A DNA stretch of 64,000 nt from Pogonophryne albipinna (Eukaryota; Chordata; Actinopteri; Perciformes; Artedidraconidae). Below are positions 1-13,016 of the stretch, piece after piece; within the stretch, counting starts at the first letter, position 1, and every line of letters begins with the position of its first letter. The notes under the pieces are model-generated. The model was not told where the DNA came from and searched no databases. It worked only from the letters and a program-made list of their open reading frames with translations. The position numbers and the translations under genes are program-made. The stretch is from contig CM053252.1 of the NCBI GenBank assembly GCA_028583405.1, positions 32,183,562 through 32,247,561 on the forward strand, written 5' to 3'.

Positions 1-154
1 AAAAACGATGACAAACATACCAGTGAAGAGCGGTATGTTGCCTTTTAATAAGCAGAAGCAGAGCCCCTCTTCTCTGTAATAATGACACAGAGGTGTTATT
101 ACTGATGATACGATCCCTGAGTCACAAATACTAAATTGCATGTGGGAGGGAAAA

Positions 155-171
155 ACACACACACACACACA
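155..171. repeat. short (CA)n microsatellite
   Basis: About eight CA units directly before the TTAA-flanked element. The rest of positions 1-177 shows nothing recognisable. Confidence 0.9.
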
Positions 172-177
172 TCATGT

Positions 178-894
178 TTAAAGGGGACCTATCATGCAAA
201 ATGCACTTTGTGATGTCTTTTATACATAAATATGTGTCCCCGGTGTATCGAGGAACTCACGCAGCGTCAGAAAATAAAACCCTCTCTCTTTTCCTCCGTA
301 CCCATATCTTTTAAAAACAGGGGTAGAACGAGCGGATACAGATTTGCTGCCGATCTGACGTCAACTCGGTAGCGGACCCACAGAAAGTTGCTATCAGAAA
401 CAATGCCTGACTGTTTTGGACGTAATCTCGTCTTTGTTTACATTAGCAAGCCTCGCTAACACTCAGAGCTAACCTGCACTGGAGAGCACATGTGTTTACA
501 AAGCAGGAAATAAAAAAAGGAACTCACCTTGTGATAAACCCGCAAGAGAAAAAGCATTTGAGCTCCATACTGTTTCAGAAATAATCTTTGATGTGGTTTA
601 GAACAGGATGGCGTTTTATCACAGCAGAATTTAACTGTATCTCCGGTAGAATTCTGATCAGGCATTAGCTCCGCCTCCTCTTTTTTTTTTTTTTAAGCTA
701 AGGACCCAAAATCCGCGTTTCTCTAACAGGGCTGCAAAAGATGGGTATGAGCAGTATGAGGCATGGCTACAATGAGTGATCTGTTATTTATGTTACTGGT
801 ATTTTAAGCAAAAAACTTCACAGACATGTTTTGTACAGTATAGGTATGGCCCTACAATATATTTTTCCAATATAGCATAATAGGTCCACTTTAA
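178..894. mobile_element. TTAA-flanked MITE (piggyBac- or Kolobok-like)
   Basis: Both ends are visible: TTAA at 178-181 followed by AGGGGACCTATCATGC, and GCATAATAGGTCCACT followed by TTAA at 891-894. The 16-bp terminal inverted repeats differ at two positions. A TTAA duplication is known for the piggyBac and Kolobok superfamilies; no transposase is present, so this is a non-autonomous copy. The start resembles a very common teleost dispersed repeat. Small open frames inside it are not credible genes. Confidence 0.75.
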
Positions 895-2133
<1,239 letters not shown>

Positions 2134-2456
2134 AATGCCTCAACATTCTACAGTATATTCATGGTGTCCTTGGAAGTTCTAAATGATCACATGCCCATGT
2201 TCGCATGAATGACAGCACCTGGTAGAGATTACCTATTGTAGAGCTGAGCATTGATGTACAATTAGCGCAGGGCTCACGCCTGACCTGTCCTGCTGGGCTA
2301 GTTAACACCAGGGGGAGCTCAGCGGACACATTTTACAACTAACACCTGCTCCTTACGGGCCAGAGGTAAACTGCTCTACAACCACACCATTAACCCAGAG
2401 AACCACAGCTCACTTGGCACGTGGCGAGTCCTGCATTCTTTATACAGCTTATCAGA
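2134..2456. other. no gene seen
   Basis: Unique-looking sequence with no frame, repeat or RNA feature that I recognise. Confidence 0.6.
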
Positions 2457-2869
2457 GCGATTCACAGAGGTCGAAAAAGTACTCTGATCTTGTAATTAAG
2501 TAAAAGTAGAAATACCAAAGTGTAGGAATACTCTGTTACAAGTAAAAGTCCTGCAATCAAAATGTTACTCAAGTAAACATAGAAAGTATTGGCACCAAAA
2601 TATACCCAAAGTTAAATTACAAATTTTGCAGAATGGCCCATTTTGGAATAATACATACAGTATCAGATGTTTGATTATAATTATTGATGCATTAAAGTGT
2701 TATCTAAGATGGTATACAGCAGCTAGTTTAAATGACTTTGTATTCTGCAGGGTAGCTTGTGAATTTACTCCAGGTGTATTTAAGTGTTATATTCCACATT
2801 ATTAATCCAATTCTGCAAAGTACTTAAAGGTACAACTTATATGAAGTGGAGTAAAAGCAAACAGTTTAC

Positions 2870-3010
2870 GTATGTGTGCCCATATGCGTAAACCGTTGCC
2901 TAGTAAGCCGGTTCGAAACCCGAGCCTGCCTAACATTCGAGCAATTTCCTCCCCTCTGTCGCCCCCTTTCAACTGTTTCCATCTCTAATAAAGGCCCTCT
3001 TGGTCTCAAA
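2870..3010 (+). repeat. tRNA-derived SINE-like fragment
   Basis: Contains GGTTCGAAACC, a good match to a Pol III B box, followed by a pyrimidine-rich stretch and an AATAAAGGCC tail of the kind common in teleost SINEs. A convincing A box is not visible, so this is probably 5'-truncated. It lies inside the hAT element 2465-3400. Confidence 0.45.
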
Positions 3011-3164
3011 AATACCTACAAATAAATCAATAAGAAAGGTAAAGAATTTACCTCTGAATTAATATAAAATATCAAAACATGTAAACACTTAGACAAGTTC
3101 GTCAAAATTGTACTAAAGCACAGTACTTGAGTAAATGCACATTGTTTTTTTGGTTTTTTTGTTT

Positions 3165-3345
3165 TTTTTCCTTTATTTACCCAGGTGTATCCCATTGAGA
3201 TCATTGATCTCTTTTTCAAGGGAGACCTGCTCAAGTAGGTTCCACATGAAACATAAAAACATAAACAGAACAACAAAAAGGACATCTTACAGCATCATTA
3301 CAGGGATTACAATTTACAATAACTATCCACATGAGCAGGTACCCA
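3165..3345. repeat. dispersed teleost repeat fragment
   Basis: The segment around 'cccattgagatcattgatc...caagggagacctg' resembles a sequence seen repeatedly in fish genomes, possibly a LINE tail in reverse orientation. Class is uncertain. Nested in the hAT at 2465-3400. Confidence 0.35.
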
Positions 3346-3408
3346 CAGCTTCCGATTGAGTAGCATCCAACCGAGCTTTAAACGTTACTTTACACCACTG
3401 GCGAATCA

Positions 3409-5949
3409 TGATATTTCTACTCTGTTTTTATGTTTCACCTACTGTACATGTGAGAGGCATGTGTTTGTGGCTTATATGTGATCATTATATATTTAAAATA
3501 AGTTTTCAATTTGAAATGAGGCGGGCAACTGACATTTAACTTGTCAATTATTCGAGCAAATATTTAATCCACCCCAAAGTCCTACGTCATGTCTTCTATT
3601 GCCTTGTTCCATCAGATCAAACCTAGATATTAAGTTTACATTAATATAAAAAAAGAAAAGTGTGAATATCCCTATTTGAAAAGCTGAACATTTAATTTAT
3701 TTCTATGAAAAAAATATCCTTATGATTAATTTACCATCAAAATAGTTGATTTGTTTGTGTCTATTTTATTTATGTCTATCAAAAATGAAGCAAGTATGAA
3801 TAAAGATTTGTTTTTGTAAGATACATTCTACAGTAGCTCCACTGTGCTTAGTGTTTGGGAAGAGAGTAGAGAGAAAAGCATAGCTTGAGGAGAAGCAATT
3901 ATTAAACTTCACAAAACTGACAATTAGACGAATAGTGGGGGGTTGATTTGACTGACAGGACAGGACTAACATTCCTCTTTTAGTCAACAGCCAGTACTTG
4001 GTCTCATTAAGCCAAAGGACAAAGTAGCTTTGAGAAGCCAAAATACTGCTTCAGTTGTTAGCGGCCCATCAAATGTTAGACAGCTGTGAACTAGCTGACT
4101 GACTGATCAGCCACTCATAATGGGTGCAACCTGGGAAAAGCCATGTCTAAAGCCACTTAGACGTATGTGTCAATGAAAGGCCTTAGGATCATTTAAACAA
4201 CACAGGCGTTTTGCATTACATTTTTGGCTGTGAAGAAACCCAAACCATAAAATAACATACTTTTAGAGAATGAGGCCATTGTTATGTTGGCGGATACTGT
4301 TGAAATATATGTTTTCTGTGAGAAGCAGTAAAAGATCAAGATTTTGATGCTTATAACAATTTATGAGTATCCATTATTTTTTATGTTAAATCACACAGGG
4401 GCAGCATTTTGTAGTTCTGCCAAATTCATTGAAAATATAGTTTACTATCTTGCTTACGGATTGCCATCTTTTAAGCTGTAGTAATCCAAGTTTTCTTTGG
4501 TTTAACAATGGGTCAAATGTTCTAAGGGGGTTGACTGGGAACAAATTGTTCCTAAAAACCTGACAGGTCTTCAGGCTCAGGCATTTCATTTGTGCTCGTC
4601 ATAGTTTGTCTGATTTGCACGCCAATCTGTTTTCATGCTAACGGCGTTTGGCTTACTCTTGCTTATGAAATTTGTTCAGCATTACAAGAAATTTGTATGA
4701 AAAGTACCCTCATACTGTATAACTTACTGTTACGATTAGGCACTAATTTTAAAGGGAAATGTAATTGAATGTATCTGAATACAGCATAAGGCAATGCAAT
4801 ATAAATAATTGTGAAACTGAGGTGAACATACCATTCCATTTACACTCCAATAAAGTAATGTAAAAAAAAAAGCAATTTTAAACAATAAGTGAGAAGGGGT
4901 TGATGACAGTCCGTCATGCACGAATGCAGAGTACACAGCATTCTTTGTCAAAGAGGAAAAGATTAATTGGAGTTATTTGGCAGCAACAAACGCCCCATAC
5001 ATGAGGGTTTTGGCAGAAGCAAGTCTATTTGTTACTTATGTAGGAGGGTACTGTCGAAACCACAGCACAATACTTCAGTTCGTCATTTTGAAAACCTGCA
5101 ACTATCCTTTCCCTAAATGATAGGTGAGGGTGAGGAATGATGTCCTGGAGGGACATGCAGGAGATGCGCTGTGGGTAAGGTAGGTATTATCTTTCTGCAC
5201 CTTCGAAACACTTGAGTACTTTGTGGTGAAATTGATATGAGGTCGTGCACTGAACATCAAAACTTTGGAAAACACTGACGTCAGTGAAGCCGCCTATCGG
5301 GAAGTGTTGACACCATCCTCAGAACCAAAGGATAAGCAGGTCATTACGAATCTTCACTGTCCTGGATCTGAAAAATTCATTTAGACAATTCCAAACGAGC
5401 TTTCATTGAATTTTTCTCTCAAGTGTCGCATAAGTGCTCTGAGCTTCTATCAAGATGTGTTCATCAGCACTGGAATGCAGTGAAAAAAGTACTACCGAGT
5501 GTGTGTGTATAGATTTTCATGTGGTGAACAGACTTTGTTTATTTGGAGTTCACACAGCGTGCATGCTGCCAGTGTGCACATCTATTCTTTCACATTTCCT
5601 GCCTGCTCTTCAAGCAAGAGCAATATCCAAGCCAAACAATGTACTCTAAAAATAATAAAGTCATCAACATTACATGTGCCTTAATTGGCCGCAATCCATC
5701 AGACGTAAACATATGCCTAAAAGCTTATGAATAAACATCACATTTTGTTTGGTACAAACCATTCAAATCACAAATTCCCATTTGGAAAATTCCACACTTT
5801 CAGAGTTATGTGATTTAAAACTTTAAAAAGTAATTATTTGAATGAAGAAAATGTCTTGTAGAATGTGTAAAGAGGAAGACCTTATGTCCAGTAGTTTAGA
5901 CTGTAGACCGTACCCTCATACTTCTGGCAAGTTATGATGTATAGACTCT
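3409..5949. other. no gene seen
   Basis: About 2.5 kb of AT-rich sequence. Frames of 60-90 codons (e.g. 3766-4041 minus, 5455-5649 plus) have neither convincing splice context nor recognisable motifs. Confidence 0.6.
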
Positions 5950-6470
5950 CTGCGTCATAGAGTGAAAAGACCTAGCATTTACCCACTTCCGGTTCTCTTT
6001 CTTTTTTACTTTGTTTGGTGTTATAAGCCTAAAATAAGTCTGTGATTAACACAAGCTTTAAACATTTTTACATTTGGTTCTACGACATGAATAAATCAGT
6101 AAATAATCCACTCCTGAATGTCCGAAGCTTCTATGTGTCAATAAAAAGGTGAGTAAATAAACTACTAAACGTCATCACGCCAACTCAAGTGAAGTAGCCT
6201 ACAGCCATACGAACGTGATGTAGTTTGTTTATAGCATTACGTTAGTTTATCATTTCTGCTGATTGCATTTACACTTTTGTGGAGATTATCCTGCTGAACA
6301 AAACTTGTTACATTTCATAAAAGTCAAGCTTATTTTCTGCAATATACCAAAATCCAATGGGGACATGCCATTACTTTTTGTTGAGGGAGCCTTTGCGATA
6401 CTAACTTCTGGGTCGGCCTACAAAAATACGTCTCACTGCACCCCTTTATAGCAGTAGTACAGATATTATT
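5950..6470. mobile_element. degenerate MITE related to the ends of the 6.7-13.9 kb transposon
   Basis: The left half (cttccggttctc ... aagtctgtgattaacacaag ... ggttctacgacatg) resembles 6857-6975. The right half (gtggagattatcctgctgaac ... ccaaaatccaatgggg ... cttctgggtc) resembles, in inverted orientation, 13220-13360. This looks like a short element made of two diverged arms of the family that occurs complete just downstream. Exact ends are not definable by eye. Confidence 0.5.
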
Positions 6471-7609
6471 CCTTACTAATTTGACCCTCTTCACCATTTT
6501 GTTTGTATTTCTTTCTATTGGAGTTGAGGGTAAGCTTTGGTATTTCTTGGATGTTTGGTGACTGTCTAGCTAATAGTTTGCTAGCTTGCAAGCTAACATG
6601 AGGGCTAACTCACAGCAGCCTCAAAGGCTCAACCACAAACTAAGTCCTCCATAACATCAAATGTGTTTGCTTGAAAGTCTGACATCCTAGGACACACTAC
6701 ATTTGGATGCACTAGAAGTGTTACCCCTAGATTCCACCGGGTCCGTCTGAGTCGCGTTACGGCCACGTTACGGCTGCGCCGCGGCGTCCGCGAGGATCGC
6801 GGCCACTCTAGTCAATGGTGCTATAGAGAACCGCAGTGACGCGTCGTAAAACCCGGAAGTAAGTTAGCATTTTTAGCAATGCATTTTCTCCATAGGGTTT
6901 TGGAAAATAGCTCGAAATAAGGTCTGTGGTTGACACAAATTTAAGAGATAAATCACGTTTTGTTCTACGACATTAAATACATCAGCAGTGACCCCACTGG
7001 TGATTTTTGAAGAGTTTACGTGTCTGAAAAACGATGGTTGTTACCGAGTGGCTGAATAGGACTACAGAAATTGTCGAGGCCGTTGTACGTCATTACGCCT
7101 AACACGTAAACACTCCCGCTAAGTTTGTTTTCCCCTGTGTTCTGCTTGAAAGCAAGTACCTGCCTATCTTTAGTATCTGTATATCTATATCTAACCATTA
7201 GAATCTGTATTTTTGAAATTGTCGTTTTTAACACCGTAGTTTTACAAATTATAGAATTAATTAATTACCAGTGTTTTCCAAGTTTACTCGGCAGTTCGTT
7301 TCGTTAGCTAACGTTAGCTAAAACTAGCGCTACTAGTTAGCTCCGCAATGGTTTGTTGCTTTGCTCCGGGTTGCAGCCACAGGTCTTCGCATGAAACGTG
7401 CTCGTTCTATCATTTCCCGGCCAATGTTTTCCAAAGGATAGTCTGGATTCGTGCTATGAGGTAAGCTGACGTTACATTTTTGTCCATGTCACGGTGAAAT
7501 TTAAATGATGGGTAGTGACTGTATCGCCGTTTTAGAGATGGCGCTGCTGAAAAGACCGCAACATAAGTAAAGATAATGAATACATCCTATTAAAACCTGT
7601 GTGGCTTAT

Positions 7610-9756
7610 ATGATAAGCAGTGGCGACTGGTCATTAGGGGCAGGTGGGGCACAGCCCCACCTAGTGTCAGCAGAAAGTATTAAAATAATGATTACAACAA
7701 AATGCAAAAAATAAATAAAAAAATACATAAAATATATTTTAAGATCATGTTTAATCATCTGATTCGTCTGTACATTGCTGTTTTAGTCTGTGTTCTTCTA
7801 AATAGTGTCTACAGTGTGTGCCTATTGAGCTGTTTAGAGCCATGTGGGACAAAACCCGATCCTGCCCCTCCCTCTCTCTGTCTAAGTGAACGGTGACTGT
7901 AAAAACTACACTGCGCATGCTCAGAATATTTTCCTATTTAATGTGTGTGGCAAAAAAATAATGACCATAGGGGCATAGTGCTGCCATCCCCACCATACGT
8001 CATCTCACATCATTCAGAGCTGATTAGCTGTAAGTACGTGTGCCGCGAAAAGTGTGGTGTGTGACCTGGGCCCCGTCTCAGGTCGGTTAAATGAAATCCT
8101 TGCTTCCCTCACTTGCGTCGTTTCCCTGTGTTTAGTCCCTCCCACCAGGGAAGCATGGAGGGACGCAAGGAAACCACGAGAAGCAGGGAAATTAGTTTTA
8201 AGAGCAATGGGACGTCCTTTCCTCCGGAGCGTCACGTGAAGGGTCGTCCGTTTGTGATGACGCTGCACAGCTGATCGTCTGACAGCAGCTCTGGCCCTGT
8301 TGTTTTCACAAACACCCCCGCCACACATTTACTGAGACAAACATTTGTATCATCTGTTGTAGACCCCAATAAATAAAATAAAATAAGAACTCATTCTCAA
8401 AAAAGATAAACGCCATTCTTAAAATGTATAAACGAACAATAGTTTGATTAATATTGATTAGAGTGCACAATAGAAATACAATAATTTAGAGAAGAAAAAG
8501 AGATATATTATCTATCAAAACCCAGTTAGATTAACATTCATTGGATTGCACACTTTGTTTGTTTGTGTGGATATGTAGCACATTAACATTTTAAATAGCA
8601 CTTATTGACTGAATGGAAATGACAATAAATGAAAATGTAAAACGAAAAAAGCGATCATGAAAATGTTTCCAATAAATGAATAAAATGATTTTTGACCACT
8701 TTGTTGTTCAGATATATCACATATTTGTAACTAAATGATACATTAATTGAAACAAAACACGTTATAAACTGAGGAGTAACTCTTGTGAGTTTCATGTATT
8801 TTCTTCACTCCGCTGGGAAACTGCTCTCATGTCAAGAAGCATCAGATCAGTGCATGCGCTGCATCGTCCAATCAGTGAACGATACACAGTAAGGGGGCGG
8901 GGCGAGTGTCTGAGGATTTCATCGGAGGATGGTCTGGTGGTTCCTCGGTTATCGCTCCTCCATTATCGCTCCTCGCTCCTCGATCCTCGGTCCTCGGTCC
9001 TCCGGCAGAAATAAGAGCCATGGGACGGTACTCAAGATGGCGCAGGCAAATCAACTTCCGGTGAGACCGAGGACCGAGGAGCGAGGAAATGAAAATAGTC
9101 GACCTGAGACTGGGCCGAGGAGACGAGAGAGCTGCAGTGAAGCGTCCTAAAACCCGGAAGTAAGCTGCGCATGGCTTCCCTCGACAAAAAAGCAATGAGA
9201 TTTCTCCATAGGATTTTAGAAAATAGCTCCAAATAAGGTCTGTGGGAAACGTACCTGTTAGATAAATGCACGTTTTGTTCAGCCGGATAATATCCACATG
9301 TCTACCCTACTTTTATAATTTTCGAATCATAAATCTATTGATTAGATTAGATTTATGATAGACTTTTGAAACTACAAGAACATAAGGAGGACTTTTACAA
9401 AAAAGTAATAGAGATTTTTGTCCAGAAGGATAGGCAAATTGACTTAATCTTCAAGTCGAGGTAAGACTGCAATTGTATTGAAAATGGGATCTTAATAAGA
9501 GAGAACAATTTAAAAGATAAAATTAAAATTTTTGGGTATCCTTTTGTTGAACTGTCTGTTTAAAAATTAATTGAAGCATCAGACTAAAGAGGCTTTTGAA
9601 AATAATATTATATTTTGATTTAGGTCAAAATATAATATTTGTAAACCTGAAGTGCCAGTGCCTCACCAGCCATGAACCTCACTGCAGAAGCTATAGACAT
9701 CTACGTTTTTTGTGCCCCACCACTTTTGTACATATAAAAACGCCACTGATGATAAG
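7610..9756. mobile_element. non-autonomous hAT element, perfect 8-bp target duplication
   Basis: The element spans 7618-9748, starting CAGTGGCGACTGG and ending AACGCCACTG. It is flanked by identical atgataag copies (7610-7617 and 9749-9756). The duplication fixes it as a hAT-superfamily insertion into the first intron of the THAP gene. No transposase is recognisable. The interior is a mosaic: a GC-rich stretch around 8050-8300, a short tandem 'gctcctcg/tcctcggt' repeat at 8944-9005 with an inverted partner at 9064-9085, and a fragment of the neighbouring transposon family at 9141-9345. Confidence 0.85.
9141..9345. repeat. fragment of the surrounding transposon family, carried inside the hAT
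   Basis: Matches 13165-13380 in inverted orientation. About 70 bp around 'ttcagccggataat' through 'ccctacttttataatttt' are almost identical. It also resembles 6840-6975. It lies inside the hAT that itself sits in a larger member of this family. Confidence 0.65.
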
Positions 9757-10398
9757 TCTAATTAGTACAAGCAGCATAACGTTTCAACATGTAACTAAAG
9801 ATTGTAGTCAGGGAAATCAGTTTGACATATTGAACTAATAATACATCACCTCTGACTGGCAGAGAACTCTCTTGCTTCTCTTGGACGTAAAATCACATGT
9901 ACATTTTACATTTATATTCAATTTAATATTCCATCCCTCACATACTTTTGTATATATAATAACTTATATTTAGTTTTTCTTGTTATGCTGCTGCAACACA
10001 AATATTTCCCAAATTGGGATCAATACAATAATATCTTATCTTAATTAATTAAGAAATATAACTATTATAATTAGTGTAGCAGCTGACACCTATTTTCAAT
10101 ATGGATTAATCTACCATTTATTTCTTTAGTTCAATTTTCATCTATAAAAATGTCAAAATAGTGAAAATGTTCACGAGACAAAGTGCAAGGTTATATCGTT
10201 AGATGTTTTGTTTTAGCCTATGTACTGTATGTCTTAATGCTCTTATATGTGACGGTGTGAGTTCCATGAAACTAATATTTTATATCTTCCCAACAGACGA
10301 GCTGACAGGAAGCCTAACACTAACCACAACATTGCAAAGGCGAGTAAATGTAAATTAAAAACGATTCACAATTTTTTAATTTCTTCTTCTTTCTTGCA

Positions 10399-12758
10399 GT
10401 GAGGTGAAGCTGACCTTGCACTTGGTGCCAGTAAGGATGTTCCTCACGCAGGCTGAATGTTTCTCCCTCCTTACTGACACAGAAGCCCTTGATTTGCAAT
10501 GCTTCACTAATTGTCATTTCCCTGGCTCCGTAGGGACACTTTACCTCCAGCACAGCTGAAGACCCTACCAGACCATCTGGAGATGCCCCCAACACTCCTG
10601 ATTGGGAGAGCCACAAACCTGACTCATGGATCTGCATCTGGGTTGCAGTGGTGAATGCCCTGACACCCTCACATTCATTCATAGTCCCCCACTGTACAGA
10701 CAAAACACCATCAAGGGCCTGTTGTTGCCCTAGCACCCTGGCACTAAGGGAAGCAGTCACACGCTTTGACCTCAGGACAGCTCCAAAGTTGCTGGCAGTC
10801 AACCTTCCTTTCCTGAACAAATGCCAGTTTGGGTTGGTTCGCTGACCAGTGGTAGCCACCTGAATTGCCCTCAGACAATGCCATGCTTTCCACAATTGCC
10901 TCAGGTCCCTGATGCCCAACAGATTTGAGAATTTCAGGAACAGTAAGTGTTTCCAAGCTGTAGTGTTCCTCTTCTGGCTCGGGGGAGAGAAGCCAAGAAA
11001 TTCCTGAGAACCTGCCCCAGTCTGTCCCTCAGCCAGTCACGATCTTCGGAGGTGGGCTCTCTTGTCAGCGGGTTGAATGAGTTATTGGTTGGAGGAAATA
11101 GCTCCTCCACTGAATGTGTACGTTTAGCTGCCTTTGGCTTCTTCCACTGACAGGGGGTGTCAGTGCAGCTGAAATTGTGGATGGCAAAGATGGCTAATGC
11201 AGCCGCATGACTGCATTTCCATTCTCCACATGGGCATTCACATTTTGTGGAGAGAATTCCCTCTTCTCCTGTAGATACCTGTGGAGGTGGGATTGTTTTA
11301 TTATTTAAAATATATTTACATTTGTAATGCCTTCCCAATTATCCCTTTAATTGTTTATAGCCTACTGTATGTTTTTTTCATGGATATTTCTGTGTTTTCT
11401 GGTGTGTAATATGTGTAATCTTGGGGCCTCTTCTCTTTAACATCTACATGCTACCACTGGCTCAGATAATGAAGAACAACAAAATAAGTTACCATAGCTA
11501 TGCAGATGACAATTTACGTAACCATTTCACCAGGAGACTATGCTCCAATTCAAACACTGAGTAAGTGCATTGAACAAATCAATGACTGGATGTGTCAGAA
11601 CTTTCTCCAATTAAACAAAGATAAAACTGAGGTAATGGTTTTTGGAGCCAAGGCAGAACGTATAAAAGTTAGCGCTGAGCTTCAGTCTGCAATGTTCAAA
11701 ACAACAGATGAAGCCAGAAATCTAGGTGTAGTCATGGACTCTGACCTGAGTTTCAACAGTCATATTAAAACAGTTACTAAATCAGCCTACTATCACCTAA
11801 AGAATATATCTAGGATTAAAAGACTAATGTCACAGCAGGATTTGGAAAAACTTGTCCATGCTTTTATCTTCAGTAGACTCGACTACTGCAATGGTGTCTT
11901 CACAGGTCTCACTAAAAAATCTATTAGAAAGCTGCAGCTGATTCAGAACGCCGCTGCTCGAGTCCTCACTAACACTAAGAAAGTGGATCACATCACTCCT
12001 GTTCTGAAGTCTTTACACTGGCTTCCTGTGTGTCAAATAATAGATTTCAAAATACTGCTGCTGGTTTATAAAGCTTTGAATGGTTTAGGCCCAAAATACA
12101 TTTCTGACCTCCTGCTAAATTATGAACCATCCAGATCTCTCAGGTCTTCAGGGACTGGTCAGCTTTCTGTCCCCAGAGTCAGAACTAAACATGGAAAAGC
12201 AGCGTTCAGTTATTATGCTCCAAATATCTGGAACAAACTCCCAGAAACCTGCAGGTCCACTGCAACTCTGACTACTTTTAAATCCAGGCTGAAGACTTAT
12301 CTTTTTGTCGCTGCTTTTAATTGAACGATTCATATCTTAGACTGCACTGTAACTTTTATCCATGTATTTTTTCTTTTAATGTTTATTTGATTAGCTTTTC
12401 TTTTTAATGACTGATTTTAAATGCCATTTTCTTAATGTCTTTTGTTTTTTGTAAAGCACTTTGAATTGCCTTGTGTTGAAAAGTGCTATATAAATAAACT
12501 TGCCTTGCCTAATAAAGATTTCATGTGACACATAAAATGGATTTGTTGATGGGAATTAATGTGAATAAATGAACTCTAGGTTAACGGTACTCTTGCTATC
12601 ACTACTCACCGACACTATAAACCTTGTCCCTCATGCTAGCCCTGACAACACCGGAAAGCACACCTTCATCTAGGCTGCACTGTTGTACGTGTCCTGACTT
12701 GTAGTGGTTCTCTCCTCTATCTACACTCTTCTTGTCATCTTTGTAAAACGATATCAGA
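10399..12758 (-). pseudogene. SWIM zinc-finger / YqaJ-type nuclease gene of the transposon, frameshifted and truncated
   Basis: An upstream exon (12758-12610) ends ...MRDKVYSV at donor GTGAGT. After an intron holding the LINE fragment, the next exon begins near 11268 (acceptor TATCTACAG) and continues in phase as GEEGILSTKCECPCGEWKCSH, cut here: the residues TKCECPCGEWKCSH are the CxC...CxH SWIM finger. About 150 residues later comes a YqaJ-like nuclease domain: RLTASNFG, the active-site region SPDG...LEVKCP, and HPYWHQVQGQL with the Q-x-Q motif. Frame breaks lie near 10981-10985 (a run of five G) and near 10840-10880. The frame stops just after QVQGQLHLT, so the domain's end is missing. YqaJ/lambda-exonuclease-type domains are Mg-dependent DNA exonucleases; in this setting a DNA-processing role in transposition is inferred. 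Confidence 0.7.
11410..12512 (+). mobile_element. 5'-truncated L2/Maui-type non-LTR retrotransposon
   Basis: Begins inside the reverse transcriptase: LGPLLFNIYMLPLAQ, then a YADD active-site motif near 11497-11510, immediately followed by a frame break. The open frame 11500-12324 carries the C-terminal part of the polymerase protein (FLQLNKDKTEVMVFG; SRLDYCNGVFTGL; LIQNAAARVL; LHWLPV), all typical of L2-clade elements, and ends LKTYLFVAAFN. The 3' UTR ends with the L2-like tail gcactttgaattgcctt...ctatataaataaacttgcc and short TGCCT repeats. It is inserted in the intron of the minus-strand SWIM/YqaJ gene. The upstream polymerase and endonuclease are absent, so it is dead on arrival. Confidence 0.85.
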
Positions 12759-12841
12759 CTGGTAATTGACACAGCCATGACTTCTAGTTAAATTCAGTGT
12801 GGCTAAAATGAAAAGCTTTGTTAAAATATGCAAGCACGCGA

Positions 12842-13016
12842 AAGTCAAAGTCAGCTTTATTGTCAAAAATTCTACATGTGTTATACATCCAGAAATATCG
12901 AAATATCGTTTCCCACATTGTGACATGTATACATAAAACAAAACAAAAAGGGCCTAGATAAACGTGGTATACATTAAACAAAACAAAAAGGGCCTAGATA
13001 ACCGGGGTATACAGTT
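12842..13016. repeat. dispersed repeat fragment with local direct duplication
   Basis: Begins 'aagtcaaagtcagctttattgtc', a sequence common in fish genomes. It contains two near copies of 'aaacaaaacaaaaagggcctagataa' separated by about 42 bp (12937-12962 and 12979-13004). Class is not determined. Confidence 0.4.

Larger units (their letters stand above)
2457..3408. mobile_element. non-autonomous hAT element with 8-bp target duplication
   Basis: The element runs from CAGAGGTCGAAAAAGTAC (from 2465) to GTTACTTTACACCACTG (to 3400). It is flanked by gcgattca (2457-2464) and gcgaatca (3401-3408), an 8-bp duplication with one mismatch. Terminal CAG(A/T)GGT...CCACTG and 8-bp duplications are hAT hallmarks. 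No transposase frame remains. The interior looks composite, with a SINE-like piece and another dispersed repeat. The left end is related to the repeat starting at 23138. Confidence 0.8.
7348..10343 (+). pseudogene. THAP-domain gene, exons 1 and 2 only (transposase N-terminus)
   Basis: Exon 1 (7348-7460) begins at ATG and encodes a start typical of the THAP C2CH finger: paired early cysteines in CCFAPGC, then a hydrophobic FYHFP segment and the conserved Trp of VWIRAMR. It ends at a good donor (AG/GTAAGC). Exon 2 (10297-10343) has acceptor ttcccaacag and donor GTAAAT, and continues in phase as RADRKPNTNHNIAKA, the Arg/Pro part that in THAP domains precedes the final Cys-x2-His-Phe. The last zinc ligands and the whole catalytic region are not found before or after the minus-strand gene. 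The intron is about 2.8 kb because a hAT (7618-9748) landed in it. Exon 1 is clear; exon 2 is inferred from phase and motif order. Confidence 0.6.

Noticed and set aside
8872..9297. 141-codon minus frame inside the hAT
   Set aside because: Covers the 'tcctcggt' tandem repeat and the transposon-arm fragment; no motif, and overlapping frames on the other strand are equally open.
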